A stretch of DNA of 64,000 nt, from the NCBI GenBank assembly GCA_947561715.1, contig OX387199.1, positions 10,235,001 to 10,299,000 of the forward strand, in the 5' to 3' direction. The DNA is from Ascidia mentula. Lineage: Eukaryota; Chordata; Ascidiacea; Phlebobranchia; Ascidiidae. The notes under the pieces were generated by a model. The model was not told the origin of the DNA. It made no database searches and saw only the letters and a program-made list of their open reading frames with translations. The translations under genes were made by a program, and so were the position numbers. This document shows, piece by piece, positions 46,709 through 59,295 of the stretch. The stretch's first letter is position 1. Each line of letters begins with the position of its first letter.

Positions 46709-48671
46709 ATGATGTATCGATTGCTTATTAAAAAGCGGAAGATTATTGCACTTGCCCTTATTATAATTTGCACATTTTGGGGTGTAATATATTTTGGGTT
46801 AAAACAACAAGAAAATTTAAACAAAAGGAAAAATGTTGTAAGAAATGAGTTTCGTCATCAGCTTGTTGACAAACCTATAGCAGAAAAAGGCAATCTAAAT
46901 GGCAGCATTTCAACTATGGCAAAAGAAATTGTGGAACTGCAAAATGCATTAGAGTCTGTAAGTTTAGTTTATGTTAAGTAAATTTAAGAATATCAGCAAA
47001 GACCAAACAGCATTTTTATGATTTAGAAGACTGTCAAATCAAAGCCAGATCCAACGTATTTAAACTACAATGTACATGCTTTCTATTATGCATGGTATGG
47101 CACACCTGAGCATGATGGAAAGTACTATCATTGGAACCACGGGTTTTTACCACATTGGGAAAAACAAGTTTCAAATTTATATGCAACTGATCAGCGACAT
47201 CAGCCTCCAGATGATATTGGTAAAATGCCAACAAAACATTATAACTGTAAATAGGAAACAAAACATTTTGTTTTTTGTGCATTATGTAGTGCTGGGATAC
47301 AAATTAAATCGTTAACCACAGTTTTGTTTTCAAAGGTGCAAACTTTTATCCCATACTGGGAGCATACAGTTCAATGGACATAGAGGTTATTAATGCCCAC
47401 ATGGAGCAATTTAAACTGGCAGGAATAGGTACGCTCATAAATAAATATGCATAATTTTTTCAAAGCCACTGACTTAAGTTTGTTATAATTTAAGCTACGA
47501 AAACCCAAATAACATCACTGACATTGCTTACTATAACTACTATATCACATAAAAAGAGCCAATGTTTTGTTGCTAGGTGTCCTGGCACTATCATGGTATC
47601 CACCAACAATGTCTGATGATGAAGGCAAGCCATTAAATGATTTTGTTCTTACTTTGATGAATGTTGCAGCAGAAAATAATATTAAGGTAAACTTGTCTGT
47701 TAAGGTTGATTTACATACTAAAACAACTTAAGAACAATTATGTTAAGGTATGTTTTCACATTGAACCATACAAGGAGAGAAGTGCAAAATCTGTCAAAAA
47801 AGATATTGAATACATTCACAGCCAGTAAGCTTATGCCAAGAGGACTATAAATAAATTTATTTCAAATTTATGTAACAGGTATGGAAACAATCCTGCATTT
47901 TACAAAACCAACAATCTAAATCATCCTGGAAGGAACGGTCTACCCTTGATATATGTTTATGATTCTTACCAAACAAACTCTGATGAATGGAGTACCCTTT
48001 TAAGAGAAGATGGAGCCATGTCCATCAGAGGCACTAATACTGATGCTATTGTCATTGGCTTGCTGGTAGATAAAAAGCATGGGTACGTAATTATTTCAAA
48101 AAAGTAAGCAGGAAAGAGTATTGATTTGCATTTCAGTGAGGATATACTTCAAGGAGGTTTTGATGGATTTTACACATACTTTGCCTCAAGTGGGTTTAGT
48201 TACGGCAGTAATCATGTGCACTGGCATGAATTAGCCAAATTCTCCCAAGACAATAGTCTTTTGTTTATACCCAGTGTTGGACCTGGTTACATTGACACCA
48301 ATGTCAGGTATGCCACTTATCCCTGTCTGTATTGCTTTTACTTTTTTAACTATCTTATCCACTCTAATTTTTTTGCCATTAGACCATGGAATAATGCAAA
48401 TACTAAGGATCGCAATGAAGGGAGATATTATGAAAGGGAATGGCAGTCTGCTCTTGATATTAACCCAAACTTTGTGTCAATTACATCTTTCAATGAATGG
48501 CACGAAGGAACACAAATCGAACCTGCAGTCGCACAGAAACATGTTGAAGTAAATTATTTGTTGGGAAGAAAGCGACGGGGAACCTATTCATATTTAAGTT
48601 ATGGGGAAGACCCTAATTTATACTTGACTTTAACAAGGAAGTGGATTAGTAAATTGGAATCTTTAAGCTAG
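46709..48671 (+). CDS. MANEA: Glycoprotein endo-alpha-1,2-mannosidase (GH99)
   Basis: MANEA is a Golgi enzyme that clips glucosylated mannose from N-glycans that escaped ER glucosidases. Eight exons fit: 46709-46957, 47027-47219, 47336-47428, 47577-47686, 47748-47824, 47879-48082, 48137-48307 and 48383-48671. The N-terminus has a short basic cytosolic piece then a membrane anchor (IIALALIIICTFWGVIYFGL), giving a type II Golgi protein. The GH99 domain starts NVHAFYYAWYGTPEHDGKYY, continues with GVLALSWYPP and KVCFHIEPYK, and includes GFDGFYTYFASSGFSYGS. ITSFNEWHEGTQIEPA is the family's catalytic EWHEG motif. The protein ends KWISKLESLS. The start was chosen as the ATG before the anchor. The length of about 460 residues matches vertebrate MANEA. 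Confidence 0.96.
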
Positions 48672-48802
48672 GAGGCATATGCAGTAAGAATATCAACTAT
48701 GCACTTAATTGTTATTTCCTTGTAATTTTGCAGTTCATTCACAATGTAACGTTGTAGAATTTTTTCATCCATTATAAATTTGACCATAATGAATAAATTC
48801 AG

Positions 48803-50408
48803 TCATGGTTCCAGGTTTCTTCTTTTTACATTAACTATTAGTCCATCGTAGGCTGTAAAAACAGGCCCATCAAACATAGTCTGTGCTTCACGGGTAAGAG
48901 TTTCAGTTGTTGCATCACCTTCACTCAGATCGTGCAACTTACTATCTTTGTATCTGTGAAGAAATCACATTTTTTTGAAAAGATCAATAAAGTAACATTA
49001 CAAAAGCAGCACAGACCTTTGACTAACATGTGTTAGAATAAGCATTCTTGCCTCCACTGCTGACGCGAATTGCGCTGTCATAGAAGGAGTGGAGTGACCA
49101 TTTGCAACGCACTTTTCTTGATGCATATTTTCATTTGTGGCTTCGTGAATAAGAATATCACATTGATGACACATGGCTTGCATCGCCCACGAGTCACAAG
49201 TGTCTTGTAGAATCGCTACCTACATTTAATTGAAAACGCCAGAAACTGTTAAAAAAGTCTTATGTAGAAGTCAGCATACAAAACAACATGTAAGTTGAAG
49301 AAAAAACTTCACATTTATTTAGCCACTTGACATACTTTTCTGCCGGGCTGTGGAAGTCCTATAAACAGTGTAGGGTCAACTATTTTGCCATCTGGCAATT
49401 GAACTTGTTCTCCATTTTTTATTTTGCCAAACAAAGGACCTAAAAACCAACAACAATATTTTATGCATTATTTAAAAACTTGTAAGTTTTATCAAACCTT
49501 TAGGAACGCCAAATTTGATTAGTTTGTTGCTGTCTAATTTTCCTGGCTTAGAGGATTCTGTAAAGACAAATCCAAAACTTGGAATTCTGTGTTTTAACAT
49601 TCCAGCAGAAACTGAAATATTGTTTGTTTGGCATATGGGCCACTGCTTCAATACTTTATCTTGAAAAATAGCTCTGCCAAAATCCAACTCTGAAGGATGC
49701 AGTGATCCTACAAAAATAATATATCATTACATACTGAAGATTTAACAAATTATTGCAGGATGCACCCTTTGCCATATGCTCTGGGTTCCAAACATTCCAG
49801 TCCATGTCGTCAGTTTTTTTGCCACCATACTGAGACTGTACTGGTATTAATTCATGGACAACATATTTAAATGCCAAAACAGATCTTGAAAGGTTTAGGG
49901 CCTCCCTTAGAAACCTAAATGGTAATTGTGGATGAACACTGTTGATTTGTCTCAAGAAAGACAAACCTTCGCAGACCAAGGGGTCCAAAAATTTCTATTG
50001 TGTTTAAACCAGAGGTAGATTCACACAAATCTTCATCACACTCTATCGGATTAAAAGCCATAGAAATAGTACATAGCAAGCCTGAAACAGTATCATGCAA
50101 ATGTAAATGGCTTTGGACTTTGATTTGTAAATATGTTCACCTGGGAGTCCAAACATATGGTCCCCATGTAGATGGGTAATAAATATCTTTGTAATATTTC
50201 CAGGTCTAACGACTTTCAACTTCATAATCTGTGTTTGTGTACCCTCTCCACAGTCCACTAACCACACATCACCTTCATAGCGCAAGGCAATACCAGATGC
50301 ACCTTCAACAAACAAGTCAACAACTTATTATCATATAGGTTACAGACTAGGTTTACCTCTATTTGGTGTTGGGTATCCTGACCCAGTTCCAAGAAATGCA
50401 ATATCCAT
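48803..50408 (-). CDS. ELAC1: Short-form tRNase Z, ELAC1
   Basis: ELAC1 is a metallo-beta-lactamase nuclease that removes tRNA 3' trailers and repairs tRNA ends. Eight minus-strand exons fit: about 50358-50408, 50141-50302, 49967-50081, 49766-49914, 49498-49707, 49336-49439, 49017-49219 and 48803-48953. The start is [18 protein letters not shown]. The zinc motif is [15 protein letters not shown]. Further motifs are [14 protein letters not shown] and [12 protein letters not shown], with a HVSQR near the end. A 52-bp intron (49915-49966) explains an apparent extra loop between LGLRR and FLREALNLS. The protein ends VKRRNLEP. The length of about 350 residues fits the short form, not ELAC2. Its stop is 131 bp from the MANEA stop on the other strand. 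Confidence 0.95.
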
Positions 50409-51795
50409 GATATTTTACAACCACCTTAATTCAGACATTCAGGTCTTTTTTACTTGCTTTAATTCCGTTTTTTAGATAAATAAAATTCCCATTTAAAGCA
50501 GTTTGTGACTTTCAGTTAAAATAGTTTGATTACCACCACATAACAGAGAAACCACTTGACACTTTGAATCAGTCTTGTGGAAAACTAGATTAAAAAATTT
50601 TTAAAGTTGGGCAATACGTGAAAGATATAAATTTTATTAAAATTACAGCAATGAAACCAAAAAATAAACTTCTTGTTACATCCCAAGTAAATTTTAAATT
50701 TTGTGCCAGCTGCTAGGAGTAGTGGTGAAAAGAAAAACATGTGTAAGTCGAAGGCACGTAATGGCAAAAAGGAAACTAATTAGTCGCATATGAAATTGAC
50801 ATACTACAGTATATACCTTCTGAACCACTGATAACCCTGAATATTTTGTTTTCTTTTCAAGTAGAACAACGTTTCCCAACTTTTTCCCCATAGTGTGTTT
50901 CATTTTTGATTGGTGTATGTAAATTTGCAAACCGTAATTTTTCTACAAAAGGGAAACTCCCTTATAAGCAAATTTTTGTCCCTGATTTCTATAAAACTAT
51001 TTCTTAGAGATAAGAATGTTAAAATGCGTATACAATTGTACGTATATTGTATACAGCTAAAAACATAAATGGTGCGAGTGATTTTTGACAACTAATTGGT
51101 CAATGTATGACGTCATTAAGTATTCGGATCATTAAGCGAATATCGGTCTCTATTCTTTTTTTGTGCTGATGGATCCCTAGTGATAGGCAAGGTATGTGTA
51201 CTATATTGAGCTCGATCATTTTTTTTCTTAAATTACTGCCTGTTTGTGTCGAAACTGGGATTAGGCGGTTATTATATGAACATAAAAATCGGCGAAATAA
51301 TAAGTTAGGCCTATCCATGATTTTTTTCACTAAACTGCGTGAGCGACACTGCCGCAAAACAGTTCATGAAAATTATTATGGAACAACTTTAGTGTGTAAT
51401 ATAATAAATTTTTAAATAACACTGTTTCTGCAATTATAATGAAATGGTTCTAAAAATGGTTGGTGCTGAAAGTGTGAGAGGTTTGATCTTTTGTAGCTCG
51501 GTGAAATATGATACCACCAACCAACAAAACTGTGTAGGGTCGCTGAATGGTAGAAACATGTTTTGGAACTTCTCAGCCTTACTACATGGTGTTATGCGTG
51601 TGTATCTAACTGACTTATCCAAACATAAGGTACGCGCTGATTTCGTATAATCATTAAGCAATGACGTAATATGCCCGGCGTTTGGGCGTGTCGGCGGCTG
51701 ATTACAAAATATCGTAGCTTGGGCAATAGCGCGCTCAGTTGATTTCGAAAAGCGTGTAGACAAGATTAAACACAAGACAGACTGCATCAAAAAGC
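50409..51795. promoter_or_regulatory. Divergent region between ELAC1 and the annexin gene
   Basis: The genes start at 50408 (-) and 51796 (+). The 170 bp before the annexin start are locally GC-rich (ATGCCCGGCGTTTGGGCGTG at about 51671) and probably the core promoter. About 51430-51620 (CTAAAAATGGTTGGTGCTGA and following) has the look of a dispersed repeat but no second copy is seen here. An open frame at 51434-51790 on the minus strand has no recognised domain and I do not call it. Confidence 0.5.
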
Positions 51796-54305
51796 ATGGG
51801 TAATATGGAAGCTACGGTAAGCATTTCTATGTTATTCATTTATCGTTGCGAAATAATATGATTCCTCATTAACTATAGTTTTTTTAGTGAGTTTGAACGC
51901 TCATGAACTTTCTAACATTTTGTGATAAATGCGATGTGTTGATTATAAAGTCTAGGTTAGTTTGGTTGGTGTAAAAAATATTTTTACAGCCGACGGTAAC
52001 TCCTGATGAGGATTTCGATCCCGATAGAGATTGTAATCGCCTCCACGAAGCAATGGATGGTGCTGGAACGAGCGAACGGATCATTATTCGAATTTTGGCG
52101 AACAGGTAATTAACACTTTTGGTGTACTTGGCTCTGCCTTCAGGTTTAAGTGTACTGAAAACGTAGTCTATATTGATTTTGTTTCATGTGGACAAAAAAT
52201 CGGAAAAATTCACACCAACTTTCTATAAATCTGAGTTTGTTTCAATTTAGTTCTAAGAATGTGTTTGGCTGTTTTCCAGACCTCTGGTATGGACTAATAC
52301 TTAACTGTTTCGACAAGTAAATATGACAATGTAAAACGTGTGGTAAACAAGCATGGACACAATTTCATTTGTGCGACAGCAGGTTATCTTCATTTCAAGC
52401 GACTCGTTTTTGTTCATATGGTTGAAGTCGGTTGGCCCTCTTTGCGAAGTCGTTTAGTTTCTCTTTCACAACCGTCGCCTCCATGTTTGCCGACAAACAA
52501 ATATGATTTACGTAATATCAGTATGACAGACGCCCGGTGTTTGGTTTCTGTTAAATATTGACGGAATTCCCTGCTTGGGTCGTGCTCCAGACAGTCAACA
52601 CGTCCCGATCACGCCAGCAACGCCCTTAGAAATTTACGAACACGCTTATCACACAAGTCACACGTTAAGTAAATAGCAACTTGGAAATGTACTCTCCTAA
52701 CTTTACTCCACATATATAAGTGGTAATGGAAATCCATTATTAATACGCGTCATCGTGCATGTTATGCATGGCAAACGTTAAGACAAAAAATTAAAAACTT
52801 TACAACCTGTGCAACTGATTTAAACTGGTTGTAGGTCATCGTTGCAACGTCAGATACTGAAAGAACGATTTCAGGAAAATCATGGCGAAGATCTTGTCGA
52901 CCGCTTGAGGTCAGAGCTGAGTGGGGACTTCGAAGAAACCGTTACATCAGTTATGGATGTACGTGTATTTTCCTTGCATCAAACAATATTCAAACAATAT
53001 TTATATTTAAAGCTATTTTCCTCAGGTTCGTGCTGTGTACGATGCGAAACAACTAAGAAAGGCAATGGTTGGACCTGGGACCAATGACGAAATCCTTATT
53101 GAGATCCTGTGCACTAGGCCCAATGAACAGATTAACCGAATCCGGGTTCGTTAAGATTCTCAAAGGATCACGTCACTTCTTGTTAAATTTTACGTGTGTG
53201 GTAAAAACATGTGTTTTGTAATAGCTGGCATATTCTGAGCTGTTTGATCGGGGCTTGGCTGACGATGTTCGGGATGAAACCTCTGGTGACTTCAAACATC
53301 TGTTGATGGCGATGATTCTTGCTGAACGAGACGAGTTATTTGACGTGGATGAGGATCAGGCTCAGGCCGATGCTGTTTCTATATTTGAGGTATAACTCGC
53401 TAAGTGTTGAATATGTTTCAAGAACAAGCGGACAACTGATGTTTAACTGCTGTTTTGCTGAAAATACCCTCAACACATTTGATACACAAAAAATTCTTCA
53501 TTTATGTAAGAATATAGGAAATGGGTTGTTTCTTAAACCTCCTTTTGTATATTCACACGCACTTTATGATTTTCGATGTTTAATCAAGTTGTGGTAGTTT
53601 TCGTCCTGGCGATACTTGCTAATTCTATACGAGTATTTGTCGTTTCCCGAAAATGTAGGCTGGTGAAGGTCGTTGGTTTGGAACGGACGAGGATGAGTTT
53701 ACAAAGATCCTCGCAACGCGAAGCTACCTCCAACTTCGCCTCATTTTCCACAAATACGAAGAGGTAAAGTCCCAAAAATGCCAATAAATATGAATTATTC
53801 ATCAAAGCTGACAATAACAGGTCGCCGGGAACTCGTTTGAGGATGCAATAGAGTCAGAAACATCTGGCAATCTGTGCAACGCATACAAGGCGATCGTGGC
53901 TATAACAAAAGACCACCATGCTTACTATGCACAAAAACTGTTCGACTCCATGAGGGGAATAGGAACCGATGATGATGCTCTTATTCGTCACGTGGTGGGA
54001 AGATCAGAGGTACGTTTGAGATTGTGCCTGACAATATCCTTTTTTTGTTGGTAAAACTATTGCACCTTCAAGGTGTAGGACAAAATAATGTCTTCCAGCA
54101 ATTAGATAATATTATTGTTTACTGACGAATGTTAGGAAAACGCCACCCCCGCCTCCGGTAAACGTTGTTGTTTACTTTGCAGATTGATCTCGGTGACATC
54201 AAGGACAAATACATCGACATGTTTGGCAAAAGTTTGTATGAGGACATCTCTGACGACTGCTCTGGGGATTACAAACGAATGCTTCTCTCCTTAATTAGAG
54301 AGTAG
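51796..54305 (+). CDS. ANXA13: Annexin, A13-like
   Basis: Annexins bind acidic phospholipid membranes in a Ca2+-dependent way. Eight exons fit: 51796-51816, 51990-52105, 52835-52958, 53026-53145, 53225-53389, 53659-53763, 53821-54009 and 54183-54305. Four annexin repeats are visible. Repeat 1 has [18 protein letters not shown], repeat 2 [18 protein letters not shown], repeat 3 [20 protein letters not shown], and repeat 4 [20 protein letters not shown]. Repeats 1, 2 and 4 keep the GxGT loop and a later acidic capping residue (SGDFEE, SGDFKH, SGDYKR). Repeat 3 has the altered GEGRW form also found in ANXA13. The short N-terminus MGNMEAT could be N-myristoylated at Gly2, as in ANXA13. The total is about 320 residues. 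AATAAA near 54447 is the likely poly(A) signal. A13-like orthology is inferred from DPDRDCNRL and [10 protein letters not shown]. Confidence 0.94.
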
Positions 54306-55168
54306 CTGTTTGGCTCCTGCCAATGTAACCACCTGTGTTTTGTGCGTTTCTTAATGTCTACGAGTAATTATTTTACAAGGAAAGCGTAACGTAAATTCGA
54401 TACAAATGATTGTGTGTAATTTTGGAATCTCGTATTTGTGTTTTACAATAAACCAAACCATATCGGTGATCGTGGTTTGTTAGTTGGAATGTTTAGTTAA
54501 ACCTAACATAACTAGGCCAACGCAAACGCATATGTGGCATTTGTAATGTTTTTAAACTATCAATTGCTATTCACAGATTTGCCAGATAACGGTAAAATTA
54601 CATTGAAACTTTTTTGTTATCCACGTGGCCTATACATATGTATTGGGGAATGTTAGAAAACGCATGCAAATTTAATTTATAGAAAGTAAATATGATTCGT
54701 TTTAAAATTGTTCATAGTAAAAACTTAAGTAACTTTTTGTCATATTTGTCATGATATTCCAAAATCGTTTCATCAATATTTCGGGCCAAAATATCAGTAC
54801 ATCCGTTTGTAGGTACGACTTGCACTTGGACATGGATCTCAAAAACAAACAAAAAAAGAAATCATAATTCATTAAAATATGTTGCATTGTATTTGGCGAA
54901 TTGTCCTTGCAAAACAAACTTTACGTTTTTTTCGTATCTTTGCCCGTATCAGAAGATGTGTTTGCTTCAGTTTGAACAGCTCCAGTCATTCCAGTGTCAA
55001 CTCCTGTCGTTTTTCTTAAAATTATTCAGATTTAGTTTCTTTAAACCTTTGTAACAACCGATAATAAATAGTAGCTTCTAACGGCTTGAAGTGTGTCAAA
55101 TTATAGTTAACTGTACGTAGCTTTGCTGTATATTATAATTTTTATATATGAAACTTCTATAAATAATG
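54306..55168. other. 3' flanks of the annexin and MS4A-like genes
   Basis: The genes converge here. A minus-strand frame at about 54921-55015 could encode a short Thr/Ser/Asp-rich tail (GVDTGMTGAVQTEANTSSDT). It may be an alternative last exon of the MS4A-like gene, but its phase does not match the donor I chose. Nothing else is supported. Confidence 0.4.
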
Positions 55169-56919
55169 TCATATTTTAATATTTAATAAAACATGCCTCA
55201 TGTTCGGCGATTCGTCTTCATTTGAAGAAGGTAGTTTTGTTGCCTGACGACTTTTGGGCCGGCTCATCTGAAATTCTTCATCGCTTTCAGTTTCTTCCGG
55301 TCGTCTTGGCGAATGCCCTGATCAATCACATAACTGGTAAATAGGTAGTTATAAGAGGTTCCAATAAAAACAATTATATTATTCTGTAAAATCTGAACGA
55401 AATTACATACGCTTAAGAAGAAGTATTTAACAAATATATATTATGCATGCAGTTACCCATGTCGTAATCTACTCCTGGAGATTCTGTTCTGCTTCTGGAA
55501 CGTCTACTGCTACGCCTGCGATGTCGTCGTCTGTCGTCTTTTTGGTAAAATAAACTATGTGTTTAGTATTTTGCCCAACACTGTAATTAAATATCAACTC
55601 AAGTACAGTTATAACAAAACACGTTGATTCGGTTACCTTGTGAAATATGACGATTCGCTATTTCACCGAAACCTGTTTCTTCAAAGCCGTGAGCAAATTG
55701 AGCTGTTGCGCCTCCATTGGGTCTAACCAACAACACATATCAAAAATAAAATGTAGAATAATTGACTCATGCTTTTTTATTTCAACCTGTGAGTGTTTAC
55801 ACGTACGAGACTCCTACATGAGTATATTCTATTTCATGCATAGTACAACCATACAAGTTTAAAATAACCTTTGGATGGATACCCAATGAGGATCTTAATA
55901 ATTATTGATTCTCATCGACAAGGCATGCTTAACAGCTTTGTATGTCGGCTACAAATAAACACACCTGTACATAGCGAGAAACAACTCGGCAGCATGACGG
56001 GCAGGTAATGCCATTACAGCCACATGACCCGGTTCCATTTCATCGCTTGGCCCAACACGAGAACTACGAAATCTTCCACTTCTCTCACTGAGCTTCTGTT
56101 CAACACAAGTGTGAGTTGTGTGTTTTCAAACCAATAAAAACCCTCACTTTTGGCGAAATGCACTTCTCCCATCCTAGCGCATTATAACAAATGACGAACG
56201 AAACCGTCGATATTATGATTTCTATGAACGCAACTAAAGCTGTAACACCGGCTACGATAAGCTGTAAAACACAAAACCAGATAATGAATGTATAAACGTT
56301 TACTTTGGCACCTAAACTTTAAAACCTGTCTGGGATTCGTGGAGTTGCTTGCTTCTTGTGCGATGGCCAAACCAGAAAAAGCTGCCAAAGCGAGTGACGA
56401 CAACATGCTTACGATGGAAAATACGATTAACCACCGAACCAACTTCTCGTTGTCCGACTTGGCAGCAGTTATTGACAAAACTCCGCATACTGGAAACTGA
56501 ACAGCAGGATCGGGTTAAAGTGTTTTTGTAAGACAGATATTTTTGCCAAAAATGACACACTATCGTTCCAAACCAGTATATATTATTTCAATTATAACGA
56601 CTTTTCAAAAGATATGGAGCCAAAGTTTACTGCTTGATTTTGTAAAAAGGTTAGAGTTGCTATTCATATCAAAGCAGAACACCATAAAAATTACCGAAAG
56701 GGATATCCAAATTGGAAATCCAATGAGACCAAAAAACGAGTTTGGCGACGTTTCCTGGGTGCGAATCCACACAGCTGCAACACCTAATACCACGCTTGAC
56801 GCCCACGTTGCTATGTGAATCACGGCCAATGTCGACAGGAGCGTCACGGATACCTGGAGAACCCTGACTTGCTGGTCAGCTGTTGTGGTTTCTCTACTTG
56901 CCTGGCCGTGGGACTGCAT
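55169..56919 (-). CDS. MS4A-like four-pass membrane protein with an Arg/Ser-rich tail
   Basis: Minus-strand exons: 56695-56919, 56326-56496, 56148-56261, 55965-56095, 55637-55722, 55457-55537 and 55169-55317. Four membrane spans are visible: about LSTLAVIHIATWASSVVLGV, GLIGFPIWISLSFPVCGVLS, WLIVFSIVSMLSSLALAAFS and LIVAGVTALVAFIEIIIST followed by VSFVICYNA. The second span with FPIW..LSF..CGVLSITAAKS resembles the MS4A family signature (PFWGGLSFI.SGSLSV). The C-terminal cytosolic tail is long. It contains a motif rich in Gly/Phe (AHGFEETGFGEIAN), an Arg/Ser patch (DDRRRHRRRSSRRSRSRTES) and an acidic end. MS4A proteins in vertebrates are plasma-membrane signalling or chemosensory proteins; the role here is unknown. 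The last exon end is uncertain (see 54306-55168). Confidence 0.72.
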
Positions 56920-58125
56920 TGAACTTTTTTTTTCAGTTTACCAATTATCGTCCGAATAGTTTCACATTTGAGTTCAAATTTTACCACTTACAGTCAACAA
57001 AATCGTTGCGGACATTAGCGTTGTGTACAAAATACTTCTGCCGGGCTTGTGTTTCGGCTGGAGAACGTAACACAACACGGCGTGGTGATGGGATCGTGTT
57101 TCGGATTTGAGGTATCGTTTTGTTGCCTCTTTTGTTTGTTCGGAGCTAAGAAAGACGCGGAACTAAGAGAGGTACGGCCCACACATGTAATAGGAGGGTC
57201 ACCTGTAGCCACCCGAAGTGAGTGTGCATTCTGGAGTGGTCATAAATACATTGCTATAATTCTACAAACAAAGCTCAGTGTCATTTACCACGTATTTTAA
57301 ATTCAGTTGCTGAGAAATTTGTGAAACATAATTTGGACCAAGGTTTTGCGGAGTTCGAAGATTAATTACAGTAGACCTAATTAATTTTTTTCCCTCCGTT
57401 CTTCTAAAATTCTTATTAAAGTTTATTGTTTAGAGAAATTACTAGTTTGACGGTTACGTACGCAGCAAAACGGCCTGAAAAATAAAACCAATTTAAATGA
57501 AACATACCAAATGAACCCTACGTTTTTCAACACTTCTGGGTAAAAACATCTTCAAGCATTGATGACTAATTAACACCGACCCGCAATAATTGCCACTTGG
57601 ATTTTAGCGAATGCGTCATTGTGCCCCAACAAGTTGTTTCAAGCAGTGCGAATAGCACTTCGGGTGTACTTTGCGGTATTGATAGACCATTTTCTAGTCT
57701 CAATGTCAAACCGTGACTGTTCCCACACTTAGCTCTCTCGCGTGTCCGGGGAAACTGTTTTGTTGGAGAAAACCCACAATTCTGCACAATGTTCAACTAT
57801 TTACCCAGCATGTTTTATCAGACAGCAGCCAACGGTAACGCCAACAACACGTCATATACGAATTTTCAATAGCAGAATGATATCAACGTGGAGAGGATGG
57901 GGCCATTATTCAATTCGTCCGAGCGAGTGAAAGAAATACAACACGTTGGTTCCAATATCAACAAACACGTTTAGTTTTGGCTTCTCCGGGACGATTAGTG
58001 CAAATATTATTGTAGTTCTGGGGCACAAATGAATTTTCGCTAACGGCAAAATTACGAAAATTGCGACGCAAAACGATTTACACGCAACATTGCCAATACT
58101 GAAAGTTGAGCAATTTTTATCACTT
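56920..58125. other. Intergenic: MS4A-like promoter and 3' flank of the unknown gene
   Basis: No gene is supported. Small open frames at 57015-57300 and 57566-57796 show no domain. 56920-57120 should contain the promoter of the MS4A-like gene. Confidence 0.5.
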
Positions 58126-59295
58126 CTAGTAACCTTTCGTCGATACAAACACCGGGAGATGACTTCGGTTTCGCAAAACTGTTGGTTTGGCTGGAATTTT
58201 GTTGAATGATTCAACGTCACTCAGCAGAGAGTTGGACGCTGACTTTGCTCCAGATCTAATTGAAAATAATTTACATTAAACGTCAAACTTGATTCACTTG
58301 AAACAGTCGGATAAAAACTATAAATTAGAAATTTTGTCAAATTCATAAAACTCATTATACTCAATCGCAAATTGAATGCAGATAATGTTGTAATTCGAAT
58401 TTTAATTTTTTTCTTATCACCTCATGTAAAGTCGAACGTTTTGTGGATACGTATTTGATTTTTCGTCATCAGTGCTACAGGTGTTTGTTGCATCAACACT
58501 GGGCAACTTTACAGTGACTGTATACTTTGACCTCTGTCGGTTAACAGTTTGTGGGATTTGTAACGTCCTCTGAACCGTCTCACGATTTCTCATCGCTCTG
58601 ATAAGATTCGCTTTTGCAATGATGGTATTCCTGTCGGGACTGGAGCTCAGAATATCACACAACTTTGCCAGATTGATCTCAGCATTGTACTTATTCACGC
58701 GAGCTCGACTGTGTATCGAATCTTGCACGGTGTTAGTCGATTGATCAGTCGTTTGAGAGCGAATTCTGCGCGATTGGAGATTTGGTTCCATCGGAAAGGA
58801 AGAATCACCCCGGGTGCTCGATAAAGTGACGTCAGATTTTACTCTTCTTGATTCTGGAGTCAGGGAAAAGTTTCTGGTGTTTCCTTTCAAATGCTTAAAA
58901 ACATGCCCGTAGCTGGACAACGACCGGTGATCTGACATTAAATCCACTAACGTTCGATGGAATTCATCAGGCTTGTTTTCTGGCTTACCGCTGTAACGGC
59001 CGGTGCAAGTGCGTGTAGGAGTTGATTTCTTTTGTCGTTTTACTTGGGCGCTTGACCAGCGTCTGCTTCGTGCAACTGAATGCCTGATTTCGCGTGATGT
59101 TATTGCAGTGGCGGGGCACGCGGATTGAACGTACCCACTACAAGTTATTCTGGCCGCTATTGAAGATGATGGCGACCTTTTGAACAATGTACGCTTACTG
59201 GGCATCACGACTTGATTTTCTTGACTTGCACTTAGAGCTCGTTGAAGCGCTTTTCGAATGTGTCCATAGTTAGTCGCATCAGGGTCAAACGGCAT
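58126..59295 (-). CDS. Unrecognised two-exon protein
   Basis: The main exon (58421-59295) is a 291-codon open frame from MPFDPDATNYGHIRKALQRA. A donor at 58420 joins in frame to 58126-58255, adding SGAKSASNSLLSDVESFNK then SHLPVFVSTKGY before a stop. The product is about 335 residues, basic, Ser/Thr/Arg-rich and probably mostly disordered. The best-ordered parts look helical: DEFHRTLVDLMSDHRSLSS and NAEINLAKLCDILSSSPDRN followed by TIIAKANLIRAMRN. No signal peptide or membrane span is seen. I do not recognise a family and give no function. The long single-exon frame in AT-rich DNA, moderate GC and a clean splice support it as real. Confidence 0.65.

Noticed and set aside
49915-49966. Frame break or insertion in ELAC1
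   Set aside because: A 52-bp GT..AG intron restores the family alignment (LGLRR joined to FLREALN), so it is normal splicing.
51434-51790. 118-codon minus-strand frame upstream of the annexin gene
   Set aside because: Covers the probable annexin promoter and a repeat-like stretch; no domain.
57015-57300. Small open frames as exons of an extra gene
   Set aside because: Frames overlap on both strands, lack domains and have no splice partners I could find.
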